From assembly GCF_025961575.1 (NCBI RefSeq), contig NZ_JAOQNX010000006.1, positions 114,804 to 178,803 of the forward strand: 64,000 nt of DNA. Direction: 5' to 3'. This document shows positions 18,011 to 25,858 of this stretch, piece after piece (position 1 is the first letter of the stretch; every line of letters begins with the position of its first letter). The stretch comes from Rhodoblastus acidophilus (GTDB lineage: Bacteria > Pseudomonadota > Alphaproteobacteria > Rhizobiales > Beijerinckiaceae). Under the pieces are notes generated by a model, which searched no databases, was not told the origin of the DNA, and saw only the letters and a program-made list of their open reading frames with translations. A program made the translations under genes and the position numbers.

Positions 18011-19018
18011 GTGACAGAGCGCCGTCCCCTGACCCATCACGAAATCCTGCGGCTGATCGAGCCCTTCACCCGGCGCGGCCGCCATGTCGATCTCGCCGCC
18101 AGCGACCGCGGCGAGCGCCGCCTGGTCTTCAAACCGGTTGCGCATGACAGTGAAGCCGACGCTTGCGCCGGGGCAAGCGAGGCGCTTATGCTCGAAGACC
18201 TGCGGCCCAATGTCTGGCGGCTGACGCGCACAATGATCCTAAAGACGGGCGAGGCGGCCAGGCTCGCCACCGAAGGTTCGGACCTCGCAGAGTTGCTGGA
18301 CCGGATCGAAGCCGTTGCGCCTGAAAAGCATTTCAAGGACGTCGGCGGCGTGCGGCTGGCGCGCAGCTACCGTCTGGACCCGACCGCCCGCACCCCGAGC
18401 GCTCCGGTCGTGATGGCGCTCACGGCGGCCGAAGCGCGCTTGGACGGCGTCACCCTGAAAATGAAGAGCAGCGCCGCGGAAGGCTATCCGGCGGAAATCG
18501 AACTCCTGCCGCAGGGCGCCCAGCCCCATGACCTGCCCGACGATCTGCTCGCGGCGCTGGGCTGGGACTGGAAGGTGCTGCGCCGGCGCGGCGCCGGCTG
18601 GATCGGCGCCCTGCGCGCGCCGGGTCGCGAACCCGAACGCAGCAAGCGCGTCGAGATGGCTTTGGAGGCGGGCGTGGCGCATCTGACCCGGACTCTGGCG
18701 GAGCCGCCGCGCCTTTTTCACGAACGGTTCGTTTGGGCGCGCTGGCTGGTGGTGATCAGGCGCATGACCCCGGCGCTGCTGCTTGCGGCCCTGCTCGCCG
18801 CGGGCGTCGCCTTGGCCTTCGCCGACATTCCGACGGACACGCCGCTGGCGCGGTTCCTGTTGGCCATGCCGGGTTTCATGTTCTACGGGATTTTCGCCCT
18901 GCGGGAATTGCCGCGGCTCGAAGTTCCGCCGCCGCCGCGTCCGTCCAGCGCGCCCTCATGGTTTCCCACGCGGGCGAGCCTTGAGGCCCCGGAGGTGGCG
19001 GGGGCTCAAAACGCCTGA
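18011..19018 (+). CDS. membrane protein of unknown function, paralogue A
   Basis: A 335-residue protein with no recognised family. The first ~45 residues (TERRPLTHHEILRLIEPFT... to RRLVFKPVAH) are almost identical to paralogue B; the rest is clearly related but more diverged. A soluble, probably cytoplasmic, N-terminal part of ~245 residues is followed by two hydrophobic helices (LLLAALLAAGVALAFADIP and FLLAMPGFMFYGIFAL) and a short Pro-rich tail. GTG 18011 is chosen because the same GTG, with GGGA ~9 bp upstream, is conserved in paralogue B; an in-frame ATG at 17912 would add 33 residues. Followed by paralogue B, then MoxR and VWA genes. Confidence 0.7.
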   Translation: MTERRPLTHHEILRLIEPFTRRGRHVDLAASDRGERRLVFKPVAHDSEADACAGASEALMLEDLRPNVWRLTRTMILKTGEAARLATEGSDLAELLDRIEAVAPEKHFKDVGGVRLARSYRLDPTARTPSAPVVMALTAAEARLDGVTLKMKSSAAEGYPAEIELLPQGAQPHDLPDDLLAALGWDWKVLRRRGAGWIGALRAPGREPERSKRVEMALEAGVAHLTRTLAEPPRLFHERFVWARWLVVIRRMTPALLLAALLAAGVALAFADIPTDTPLARFLLAMPGFMFYGIFALRELPRLEVPPPPRPSSAPSWFPTRASLEAPEVAGAQNA

Positions 19019-19112
19019 GCGACGGCGCCCGCGGCCTCCGGGGAACCTTACGGCGACGCGGTCGTTCTCACACTGAACCACCGCGACGCACTTGCTCAAA
19101 AGGCCGAAATCA

Positions 19113-19163
19113 GACAGATTTTGCTGGCATGGGGTGTGAAGCGAGCCGGAGACGACCGCTTGA
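19113..19163 (+). repeat. leader repeat, copy B
   Basis: Second copy of the leader at 17896-17946. Here the ATG at 19129 opens a 36-codon frame whose TGA (19237-19239) overlaps the GTG start of paralogue B, instead of reading into the gene as in copy A. Confidence 0.75.
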
Positions 19164-19235
19164 TTTGCACAGCAAAAAAACCACAGCGAAATCGCGGACG
19201 TGCAGAGCGGGCCGCCTGTTCAGGGACTTGGCGGC

Positions 19236-20303
19236 GTGACTGAGCGGCGCCCCCTCACCCACCACGAAATCTTGCGGCTGATCGAGCCGTTCACCCGGCG
19301 CGGCCGCCATGTCGATCTCGCCGCGAGCGACCGCACCGAGCGACGCCTGGTTTTCAAGCCCATCGCGCATGGCGACGATGCCGCGCTTCGCGCCACGGAA
19401 GTGCTTCAGCTCGACGACCTGCGCCCGAATGTGTGGCGTCTAACCCGCAAGACGGCGCTGCCGACCGGCGAGACTGCAAAACTGGTCGCCGAGGGCCCCG
19501 ACCTCGGCGAAGTGCTGGAGCGCATCGAGAGCGTTCCCCTGCAGGCGCATTTCGTGGAGGTTGGCGCGGTCGTTTTTGCTCGGAGCTATCGCCTGGAGCC
19601 GGCCGACTCTTCTTCCGGCGCGCTAAAAGTGCTCACGACGGCTGAAGCGCGTTTGAACGGGCTCACTTTGTCGGTCAAGACCAGCACCGCGAAAGGCTAT
19701 CCGACTGAAATCGAGCTGTCGCCGCAGGAGGATCAGCCCGAGGAACTGCCAGACGACCTTCTCGCGGCCCTCGGCCGGGACTGGAGCGTGCTGCGCCGTC
19801 GGGGCGTGGCTTGGGTCGGAACCCTGCGCGCGCCGGGCCGCGAACCGGACCGCAGCCGCCGCATTGAAGCGGCGCTGGAACGGGGCGTGGCGCATCTGGC
19901 GCAGACGCTGGCCGAGCCGCCGCGCCGGTTCCACCAGAAATATGCGCGCGCGCGGTGGGGGGTGGCGTTCCGGCGCACGATCCCGCTTCTGGGCGCCACG
20001 GCGCTGCTCGCCGGCGCCTTGGCGATGGTGTTTGTCGACCTTCCCCAGGACTCGCCGCTGGGCTTGATGATGTTTAACGCGCCGCCGATCCTGCTGGCGA
20101 CGCTGTTCACCATGCAGGAAATCCCGCGGCTGGAAATTCCTGCGGCGCCGCGCGCGTCCAGAGCGTCCTCCTGGTTTCCCCAACGGGGTCAAAACCCGCC
20201 CCAGAGCCCCGAAGATCTCAACACGCCCGAATCCGTCAAGAATTCTGAAAACGCCGAGAGTTGTCAAAATGTAGATCGAAACGTCTTGCCAAGCGAGGTC
20301 TGA
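19236..20303 (+). CDS. membrane protein of unknown function, paralogue B
   Basis: A 355-residue paralogue of the preceding protein, with the same layout: a conserved N-terminus (HHEILRLIEPFTRRGRHVD), the shared block LPDDLLAALG.DW.VLRRRG, AEPPRRFHQKY, then two hydrophobic helices (LLGATALLAGALAMVFVDLP, LMMFNAPPILLATLFTM) and a longer polar tail. The start is GTG with AGGGA upstream, matched in paralogue A. Its stop overlaps the MoxR start (TGATG), so this gene, the ATPase and the VWA protein look like one coupled operon. A membrane-anchored adaptor or substrate of the ATPase would fit; this is inference. Confidence 0.7.
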   Translation: MTERRPLTHHEILRLIEPFTRRGRHVDLAASDRTERRLVFKPIAHGDDAALRATEVLQLDDLRPNVWRLTRKTALPTGETAKLVAEGPDLGEVLERIESVPLQAHFVEVGAVVFARSYRLEPADSSSGALKVLTTAEARLNGLTLSVKTSTAKGYPTEIELSPQEDQPEELPDDLLAALGRDWSVLRRRGVAWVGTLRAPGREPDRSRRIEAALERGVAHLAQTLAEPPRRFHQKYARARWGVAFRRTIPLLGATALLAGALAMVFVDLPQDSPLGLMMFNAPPILLATLFTMQEIPRLEIPAAPRASRASSWFPQRGQNPPQSPEDLNTPESVKNSENAESCQNVDRNVLPSEV

Positions 20304-21409
20304 TGCGCGGAAATCCGATGAATATCCCTCCGGTCTCGATCGCCACGGCCAAGGCCGCCCTGATCGAGCAATATGCCGACCCGGTGCTCCGCCGCCGCGC
20401 CACCATGCTGTGGGGCACGCGCGGCGTCGGCAAATCGTCGATCGTTCGTCAGGTCGCCGACCATTTCAAGATTCCGCTGATCGACTTGCGCCTGACCACG
20501 ATCGAGCCCGTGGACATTCGCGGCGCCATCTATGCCGACGACGCCTTGGCCAAAACCGTTTGGTTCCCGCCAGAATTCCTGCCCAATGCCGAGACGCCGG
20601 AAGGCATATTGTTTCTCGACGAACTGACCGCCGCCGACCAGCGGCTGCAGATTTCGGCTTATTCGCTGATCCTCGACCGCCGGGTCGGCAATTATGTCCT
20701 GCCGGAGCGTTGGCAGGTGGTCGCCGCCGGCAACGCCAGTTTCCACGGCGCGGTCAGCCACGACATGGGCACGGCGCTGGCCGACCGCATGTTCCACTTC
20801 AACGTGCAGACCGCGATCGACGCGTTTCTCGACCACGCCAGTTCGAAGAATTTCGCGCCGGAGGTCATGGCTTATCTCAAGGTGCGGCCGGACAAGCTGG
20901 ACGACACCCAGGCGCAACTGGCGGCCGACCATCTGATCGGCGCGAGCCCGCGCGGCTGGGAGGATATTTCCAATGTGCTGAAGTCCGGCCTGTCCAATGC
21001 GGCGAAACGCGTGTTCGTCCAGGGCCGCATCGGCGCCGCCAACGCCGCCGAGTTTTTTGGCGTGCTCAAGGAAATTCAGGCCGGCGCGGACGTGATGCGC
21101 CTGCTGGCGGCCCGGCCGGGCGCGGAAACCGTCGCTTTGCTGCCCAAGACCCTCGACGCCCTCTATGGCATGATCTACGGCCTGCTCGCGGCCAGTACCG
21201 ACGAAACGATCCTTGCGCGCGCGGTGGAGATCGTCGGGCAATTGCCGGAAGCCCGGGGAGGCGGGCTGCCGCTGCGCGAGGCGCAGACGCTGGCGATGGA
21301 GCTGCTGATGCAGCGCGCCCTCGCCACCGGGCTTGAGGCGGCCGTCCTCGACAGCCCCACCTATCATCGTTACGCCGAAGCCCGCCGCCGCGATGGCGTC
21401 GATGCCTGA
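20303..21409 (+). CDS. MoxR-type AAA+ ATPase
   Basis: A 368-residue ATPase of the MoxR group, chaperone-like AAA+ proteins that usually act with VWA-domain partners. Walker A GTRGVGKSS near residue 39, Walker B EGILFLDELTAAD, sensor-1 region VVAAGNASFHGAVSHDM, and an arginine-finger region ALADRMFHF. The ATG at 20303 overlaps the stop of paralogue B. The 3' end overlaps the start of the VWA/peptidase gene by up to 17 bp. Gene pairing with a VWA protein follows the standard MoxR arrangement; the target is unknown. Confidence 0.88.
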   Translation: MRGNPMNIPPVSIATAKAALIEQYADPVLRRRATMLWGTRGVGKSSIVRQVADHFKIPLIDLRLTTIEPVDIRGAIYADDALAKTVWFPPEFLPNAETPEGILFLDELTAADQRLQISAYSLILDRRVGNYVLPERWQVVAAGNASFHGAVSHDMGTALADRMFHFNVQTAIDAFLDHASSKNFAPEVMAYLKVRPDKLDDTQAQLAADHLIGASPRGWEDISNVLKSGLSNAAKRVFVQGRIGAANAAEFFGVLKEIQAGADVMRLLAARPGAETVALLPKTLDALYGMIYGLLAASTDETILARAVEIVGQLPEARGGGLPLREAQTLAMELLMQRALATGLEAAVLDSPTYHRYAEARRRDGVDA

Positions 21410-22733
21410 GGATCACAGGGGCATTCGCGCCATCCAGCGCATGGTGGAGTTCGCGCCCTCCACCGGCGGCCTGGCCCTCTGGGTTCGCCACCAGAACAGC
21501 GACGATCCCGCCGCGCCCATGGTGATGACCGACGGCGAGACCCTTTTGTACGGTCCCGCCTTCGAGCGGCTGCCTTTGCCCGAGCAGACCGGATGGGTGG
21601 CGCATGAGGTCCTGCATATCGCCCTGCGCCATCCGCAGCGGGCGCTCGAATTGCGGCGGCTGCTCAGCGATGTCGACCTGCGGCTGTTCAACATCTGCGC
21701 CGACGCCATCGTCAACAGCACATTGTCGCATCTGAACTGGCTGAAGCTGCCGCCAAACGCGGTCTTTCTCGACCAGCTTCTGGCGCAGGCGCTGGAGCGC
21801 AAGCAGGATGTCGAGACGGCCCTGCTCGAATGGGATGTCGAGCGGCTCTATCGCGCCATCGACGACCGCAAGGACAACAGCGGCCAGCAACAATCCAACA
21901 GCGGTTCGAAGACCAGCGAGGCCCAGTCGCCGGATGGCGGTTCGCCGCAGCAGGGCGGCAGTCCGTCGCAGCCGAGCCCGCGGCAGGACGGGCCACGCGC
22001 GGCGCAGGTGCGGGCGATGGGCGGGCAGACGGAGTCCGATCTCGCGCCGGGCCCCGAGGACGAGGCGCCGGAAACGGAGGCCGAGCAGTCCCGCGAATGG
22101 AGCGAGCGCCTGCTGCGCGGCCATACCGGCGACGGCGATTTCTCCATGCTGCGCGCCTTGATCGCCGATCTGCCGCGCACCCGCACCCCCTGGCGCCAGC
22201 TGTTGCGCACGCGGCTCGCCAAGGGGCTGTCGCGAAAACAGTCGCTGTCTTGGTCGCGGCCGACGCGCTCCTATATCGCCAACCAGGGCCGCGCCGGCGA
22301 CAAGCGCATGCCCTTCGAGCCCGGCCATTGCGCCAACAAGATGGAGCCGCGCCTCGCGATCATCGTCGATGTCTCCGGCTCGATCGACGACAATTTGCTC
22401 GAATGTTTCGCCAATGAGATCTGCGCGATCAGCCGCCGCCAGGAGGCTGGCCTCATCCTGGTGATTGGCGACGACCAGGTCCGCCGGGTCGAAGTCTTTC
22501 AGCCGGGGCGTCTCGACCTTGGACATGTGGATTTTTCCGGCGGCGGCGGCACCGATTTCACGCCGCTGCTGGAATGCGCCAATCAATATCGTCCCGATAT
22601 CGGCGTGGTCCTGACCGATCTCGAGGGCCCCGCGCGCTTCCAGCCGGTCTGGCCGGTGATCTGGGCGGTTCCGGAGGCGAACGCCCTGGCGCAGGCGCCC
22701 TTCGGCCAGAAGCTGACGCTGGAGCACGGGTAG
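21393..22733 (+). CDS. DUF2201-type VWA-like protein with metallopeptidase motif
   Basis: A 446-residue partner of the MoxR ATPase. The N-terminal region has a putative zinc-peptidase motif GWVAHEVLHIALRHPQRA (HExxH form). A ~120-residue Gln/Ser/Gly/Pro-rich low-complexity linker follows. The C-terminal ~150 residues form a VWA-like domain with a MIDAS-type DVSGSID and a later GGGGTDFTPL. This fits the DUF2201 family as I know it. The start is uncertain: ATG 21393 or 21402, both inside the end of moxR. Function of the pair unknown. Confidence 0.82.
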   Translation: MASMPEDHRGIRAIQRMVEFAPSTGGLALWVRHQNSDDPAAPMVMTDGETLLYGPAFERLPLPEQTGWVAHEVLHIALRHPQRALELRRLLSDVDLRLFNICADAIVNSTLSHLNWLKLPPNAVFLDQLLAQALERKQDVETALLEWDVERLYRAIDDRKDNSGQQQSNSGSKTSEAQSPDGGSPQQGGSPSQPSPRQDGPRAAQVRAMGGQTESDLAPGPEDEAPETEAEQSREWSERLLRGHTGDGDFSMLRALIADLPRTRTPWRQLLRTRLAKGLSRKQSLSWSRPTRSYIANQGRAGDKRMPFEPGHCANKMEPRLAIIVDVSGSIDDNLLECFANEICAISRRQEAGLILVIGDDQVRRVEVFQPGRLDLGHVDFSGGGGTDFTPLLECANQYRPDIGVVLTDLEGPARFQPVWPVIWAVPEANALAQAPFGQKLTLEHG

Positions 22734-22863
22734 ACCCAGCACGCAACGTCCAGGGGGCGCCCTTGACTTGCGACAATGCGGTTTTCTGCGTTTCGTTGAT
22801 GCTGACCTCGGGATTGCGCGCGCCATCTCGGAGATCGCGGCGCGTCCGAGCGAGGAGGGCGTC

Positions 22864-23148
22864 ATGTCATCCGCGTCGAAATTCATTCTGACAGGTGTGA
22901 TCATCACGTTCGCCGTCACGCTTGTGCCGGGGGCGCTGAAACCCGCGCGGGCCCAGGCGGGCCTGTCATGCGGCGAGCTTTGGTATGCGCGCAACAAGAT
23001 CTATGCGCGCAATGGCTATTGCTTCAAGACGCCGCGCGCCATTTCCGTGTTTGGCGAGGGCTGTTTCCCGCCCTTTGGCCGTTTGAGCGGCTGGGAGAAA
23101 GATCGGGTCGACGAAATCCAGATGTGGGAGGCCCGCAAGGGCTGCTGA
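22864..23148 (+). CDS. secreted YARHG-domain protein
   Basis: A 94-residue exported protein. Signal peptide of ~31 residues (basic start, ILTGVIITFAVTLVPGAL, cleavage near ARA-QA). The mature part is one YARHG-type module (CGELWYARNKIYARNGYCFKT) with four cysteines that can form disulphides. The start is backed by a strong GAGGAGGG site before ATG 22864. YARHG domains are periplasmic or cell-surface modules of unknown action. Not clearly linked to either neighbour. Confidence 0.78.
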   Translation: MSSASKFILTGVIITFAVTLVPGALKPARAQAGLSCGELWYARNKIYARNGYCFKTPRAISVFGEGCFPPFGRLSGWEKDRVDEIQMWEARKGC

Positions 23149-23265
23149 TCCGCGAAAGACCTGGCGCGAACCTGGGGCGCGTCCACGACGAATTTTGCCG
23201 TGCTTGCGCGAGCGCAAGCTTTGGTCAAGCCCCGGCTTGCATTCCGCGGCGCCGCGTTATAGACC

Positions 23266-23279
23266 AATTCCATGGAATT
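23266..23279. promoter_or_regulatory. 14-bp perfect palindrome before the ferredoxin-NADP reductase gene
   Basis: AATTCCATGGAATT, preceded by TTATAGACC, in the 258-bp gap between the YARHG gene and fpr. A palindrome this long and AT-rich in GC-rich DNA may be a dimeric-regulator operator. It may also be part of a dispersed repeat. No further evidence. Confidence 0.3.
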
Positions 23280-23406
23280 TCGTTGTCCGCTCGGCCAGCG
23301 AACGGGGTCTATGCGGAAGCGCACCCGCCTTGCTTTACTCTTTCGCGACTGATCCTATCTAAGCTCCGAGCCAATGCGCGGGCGCGGCGGAGCCACAGGA
23401 GACCGC

Positions 23407-24231
23407 ATGACGATGACCAATGCTGAAGCCACCGCCGCCGTCCCCAAGAAGAAAGCCGGCGGCGCCTTCAATCGCGAGACCGTGCTGGAGGTCCAACACT
23501 ACACGGACCGTCTGTTCCGCTTCCGCACCACGCGCGATCCGGCCTTTCGCTTCATCAACGGCCAATTCGCCATGATGGGCCTCGAAGTCGATGGCAAGCC
23601 GCTGCTGCGCGCCTATTCCATGGCCAGCGCCAATTATGAGGAAGACCTGGAATTCTTCTCCATCAAGGTCCCGAATGGCCCGCTGACCTCGCATCTCGCC
23701 CATCTGAAACCCGGCGACGAGGTTTTGGTCGGCCGCAAGCCCACGGGCACGCTGGTGCAGTCGAACCTGCTGCCGGGCAAGCGCCTCTACATGTTCTCGA
23801 CGGGCACGGGCATCGCGCCCTTCTCCAGCATCATCAAGGACCCCGAGGTCTACGACCTCTACGATCATCTGATCCTGATCCACGGCTGCCGCGAGATCGC
23901 CGAGTTGAAATATGGCCTCGACATCGTCGAAGCCGCCCGCAACAACGAGTTTTTCGGCGAGATCGTGCAGGAAAAGCTGCTGCACTATCCGACGGTCACC
24001 CGCGAACCCTACAAATATCAGGGCCGCTGCACCGATCTGATGGAAACGGGAAAATTGTTCGCCGATCTCGGCCAGCCCATGATCAATCCCGAGGAGGACC
24101 GGGTGATGATCTGCGGCAATCCCGGCCTGCTGCGCGACCTCGTCCAGATGCTGGAAGCGCGCGGATTCAGGGAAGGTTCGGGCGGCGAACCCGCGTCCTA
24201 TGTGATCGAAAAGGCGTTCGCCGAGACCTGA
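23407..24231 (+). CDS. fpr: ferredoxin--NADP+ reductase
   Basis: FAD enzyme exchanging electrons between NADPH and ferredoxin or flavodoxin (274 residues, bacterial type). FAD-binding RAYSMASANYEE, FFSIKVPNGPLTSHL, NADP-binding FSTGTGIAPFSSIIKDPE, and C-terminal region ending YVIEKAFAET, all typical. The ATG at 23407 has AGGAGA 5 bp upstream, which decides it over the frame from 23374. Monocistronic, followed by two terminators. It could feed CysI, which has no flavoprotein partner gene in this window, or nitrogenase-related ferredoxins (inference). Confidence 0.93.
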   Translation: MTMTNAEATAAVPKKKAGGAFNRETVLEVQHYTDRLFRFRTTRDPAFRFINGQFAMMGLEVDGKPLLRAYSMASANYEEDLEFFSIKVPNGPLTSHLAHLKPGDEVLVGRKPTGTLVQSNLLPGKRLYMFSTGTGIAPFSSIIKDPEVYDLYDHLILIHGCREIAELKYGLDIVEAARNNEFFGEIVQEKLLHYPTVTREPYKYQGRCTDLMETGKLFADLGQPMINPEEDRVMICGNPGLLRDLVQMLEARGFREGSGGEPASYVIEKAFAET

Positions 24232-24247
24232 ATTCAGTGAGCCGCGG

Positions 24248-24289
24248 AGCGCATTCGGAGAACTTCGGTTCACCGAATGCGCTTTCTTT
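24248..24289 (+). terminator. terminator after fpr
   Basis: An 11-bp perfect stem (AGCGCATTCGG / CCGAATGCGCT) with a 14-nt loop, followed by TTTCTTTG, 17 bp after the fpr stop. A second, stronger terminator follows at 24341. Confidence 0.8.
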
Positions 24290-24340
24290 GACGCATTTTC
24301 TTCACGCGAACCTGCGTTCGCTTCGTTCGAAAATGCTCAA

Positions 24341-24373
24341 AAAAAGCCCCCGCAGTTTGGCGGGGGCTTTTAT
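24341..24373. terminator. bidirectional terminator
   Basis: Stem GCCCCCGC / GCGGGGGC with a 6-nt loop, A-run on the left and T-run on the right, between fpr (plus) and the convergent NifO-like gene (minus). It can end both transcripts; its right arm reaches the last bases of the NifO-like gene. Confidence 0.9.
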
Positions 24374-24777
24374 TCGTCGTGCATCCAGAATTCGGAAATC
24401 ACGTCCGGTTCGTGCAAAGGAATGGATTTTCGCGCCAGGAATCGTGGCCATTCCTCGTCGCTGAGATCGGTGGCGCAGCGGCCCGCGAATTTCACCAGCG
24501 GCGTGCGGATCAATGCGAAATCCGCACTCATCGCGACAAGCGCCCCCTGGGCGTTCATCTTGCGGGGATCGATGTCGCCGGACAGGATTTTTGGCGCATT
24601 GGGGTCAAACCATTCGACCACCGGTCTGGTGTCGAAAAATGGACGTAGGAGTGCGGAAGTCCAAATCTCCTCTTCGATGTCACGGACTTCGATCTCATAG
24701 CCCTTGTCGGCAAGCGCCTGTTTGTAAGAGAACGCGCTTGTTTCGCCAGGCTTCACATAGAACGTGATTTTCGGCAT
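24370..24777 (-). CDS. ArsC/Spx-fold protein, NifO (nitrogenase-associated)-like
   Basis: A 135-residue thioredoxin-fold protein of the ArsC superfamily. The segments EEIWTSALLRPFFDTRPVVEWFDPNAPKI, SGDIDP and FALIRTPLVKF resemble nitrogenase-associated (NifO-type) members. The active-site position of ArsC enzymes, a Cys after KPG, is not present: the loop reads YVKPGETSAFSYKQ, so arsenate reduction by the usual route is unlikely. ATG 24777 has GGGAGA upstream and starts the fold; earlier in-frame codons lack one. A link to nitrogen fixation is suggested only by family resemblance. Confidence 0.75.
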   Translation of the reverse strand: MPKITFYVKPGETSAFSYKQALADKGYEIEVRDIEEEIWTSALLRPFFDTRPVVEWFDPNAPKILSGDIDPRKMNAQGALVAMSADFALIRTPLVKFAGRCATDLSDEEWPRFLARKSIPLHEPDVISEFWMHDE

Positions 24778-24985
24778 GGGAAATCTCCCTGACATTGCGC
24801 GATCAACTATGCAAGAATGGCGCCGCGCGATGCGTGACAATACTTGCGTTGGACGACGGGAATATGAACCGCCTTGGCGCGCCGGTGCGTTGCTCTTCGG
24901 TTCTACTGCCGAAAATCCTGAAGTTTCCGGGCGTCCCGCGGATCAACGCAGGGTGCGTCCTTCCGTTCGGCGCCGCACAAAATCT

Positions 24986-25858
24986 TTAATGCGGTTGTTG
25001 CGTCGCGATAACGTGGAACTGGCCGTCCGCCCCCAACTGGCGGATAGACACGTGCAGGCGCCGTAAATTTGGATCGATGTCGATCAAATAATAGGCAGCG
25101 CGTCGCGTGGGATTGCGGCCGATCGACGAGGCCGAGCCGATCCCGAGCACGGGAATGGGGCCGGCGGGTCCCATCGTGCTTTTTCGCGTGATGCTGTGGG
25201 CGTGGCCGTGCAGCACGAGCTCCGCGCCATGTCGCGCCAGAACGTCGGCGAAGTCGTGATGGTCCTGAAGGTTGCGGATCGCGCCGCCGCCATCGACGGG
25301 GGGGTGGTGCAGCAGCACCACGCGCATGTCGCCGCGCGTCGCCTCCAGCATGCGCTCGAGCCGGTCCAGTTGCGCCGCGCCCAGTTTTCCCGCGGCGACG
25401 AAGGGCAGTGTCGGAATGCCCGAGCACAGGCCGATGATGGCCACGCCCTCGCGCCGGCGCAGGAACGGAAATGTTCCGTCCTCGTCGTCGCCGGTGATCC
25501 AGGGGCGCCATTCGCGCACCATGTGGCGGACGGAGGCGCGCAGATAGGCGTCGTGATTGCCAGGCGCCAGGCTCACCTGGGCGGGATCGCCGAGCGTGCG
25601 CATCCATTGCGCGGCGAAGGGAAATTCGCCGGGCAGCCCGATGTTGCAGATGTCGCCGGTGAGCGCGACGTGGTCGGGCCTGTGGGCGCGCAAATCGGCG
25701 ACCAGCGCGGCCAGGGCGTCCATATTATGGGCGCGATGGCGCCCGCGTCGCCAATTGATGTAGCCGGTGGCCCGTTTGCCCAGGAGTTCCCGCCATTTGG
25801 GCCGGGGCAGGGGGCCGATGTGGGGGTCGGAGAGGTGGGCGAGCCGAAAGACAGACAT
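24986..25858 (-). CDS. calcineurin-like metallophosphoesterase
   Basis: A 290-residue dimetal phosphoesterase. All five motifs are present in order: DPH (residues 11-13), GDICN near 67, GNHD near 98, HH near 185, and GHAH near 217. This pattern fits 3',5'-cAMP phosphodiesterase CpdA-like and related enzymes; substrate cannot be told. Its ATG overlaps the mbfA stop by one base (TAATG), so it is translated from the mbfA transcript. No signal peptide, so cytoplasmic. Confidence 0.88.
   Translation of the reverse strand: MSVFRLAHLSDPHIGPLPRPKWRELLGKRATGYINWRRGRHRAHNMDALAALVADLRAHRPDHVALTGDICNIGLPGEFPFAAQWMRTLGDPAQVSLAPGNHDAYLRASVRHMVREWRPWITGDDEDGTFPFLRRREGVAIIGLCSGIPTLPFVAAGKLGAAQLDRLERMLEATRGDMRVVLLHHPPVDGGGAIRNLQDHHDFADVLARHGAELVLHGHAHSITRKSTMGPAGPIPVLGIGSASSIGRNPTRRAAYYLIDIDPNLRRLHVSIRQLGADGQFHVIATQQPH

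Noticed and set aside
24778..24985. Small frames between the NifO-like gene and the phosphoesterase gene
   Set aside because: They have mixed, Arg/Cys-rich composition, no ribosome-binding site, and are antisense continuations of neighbours.
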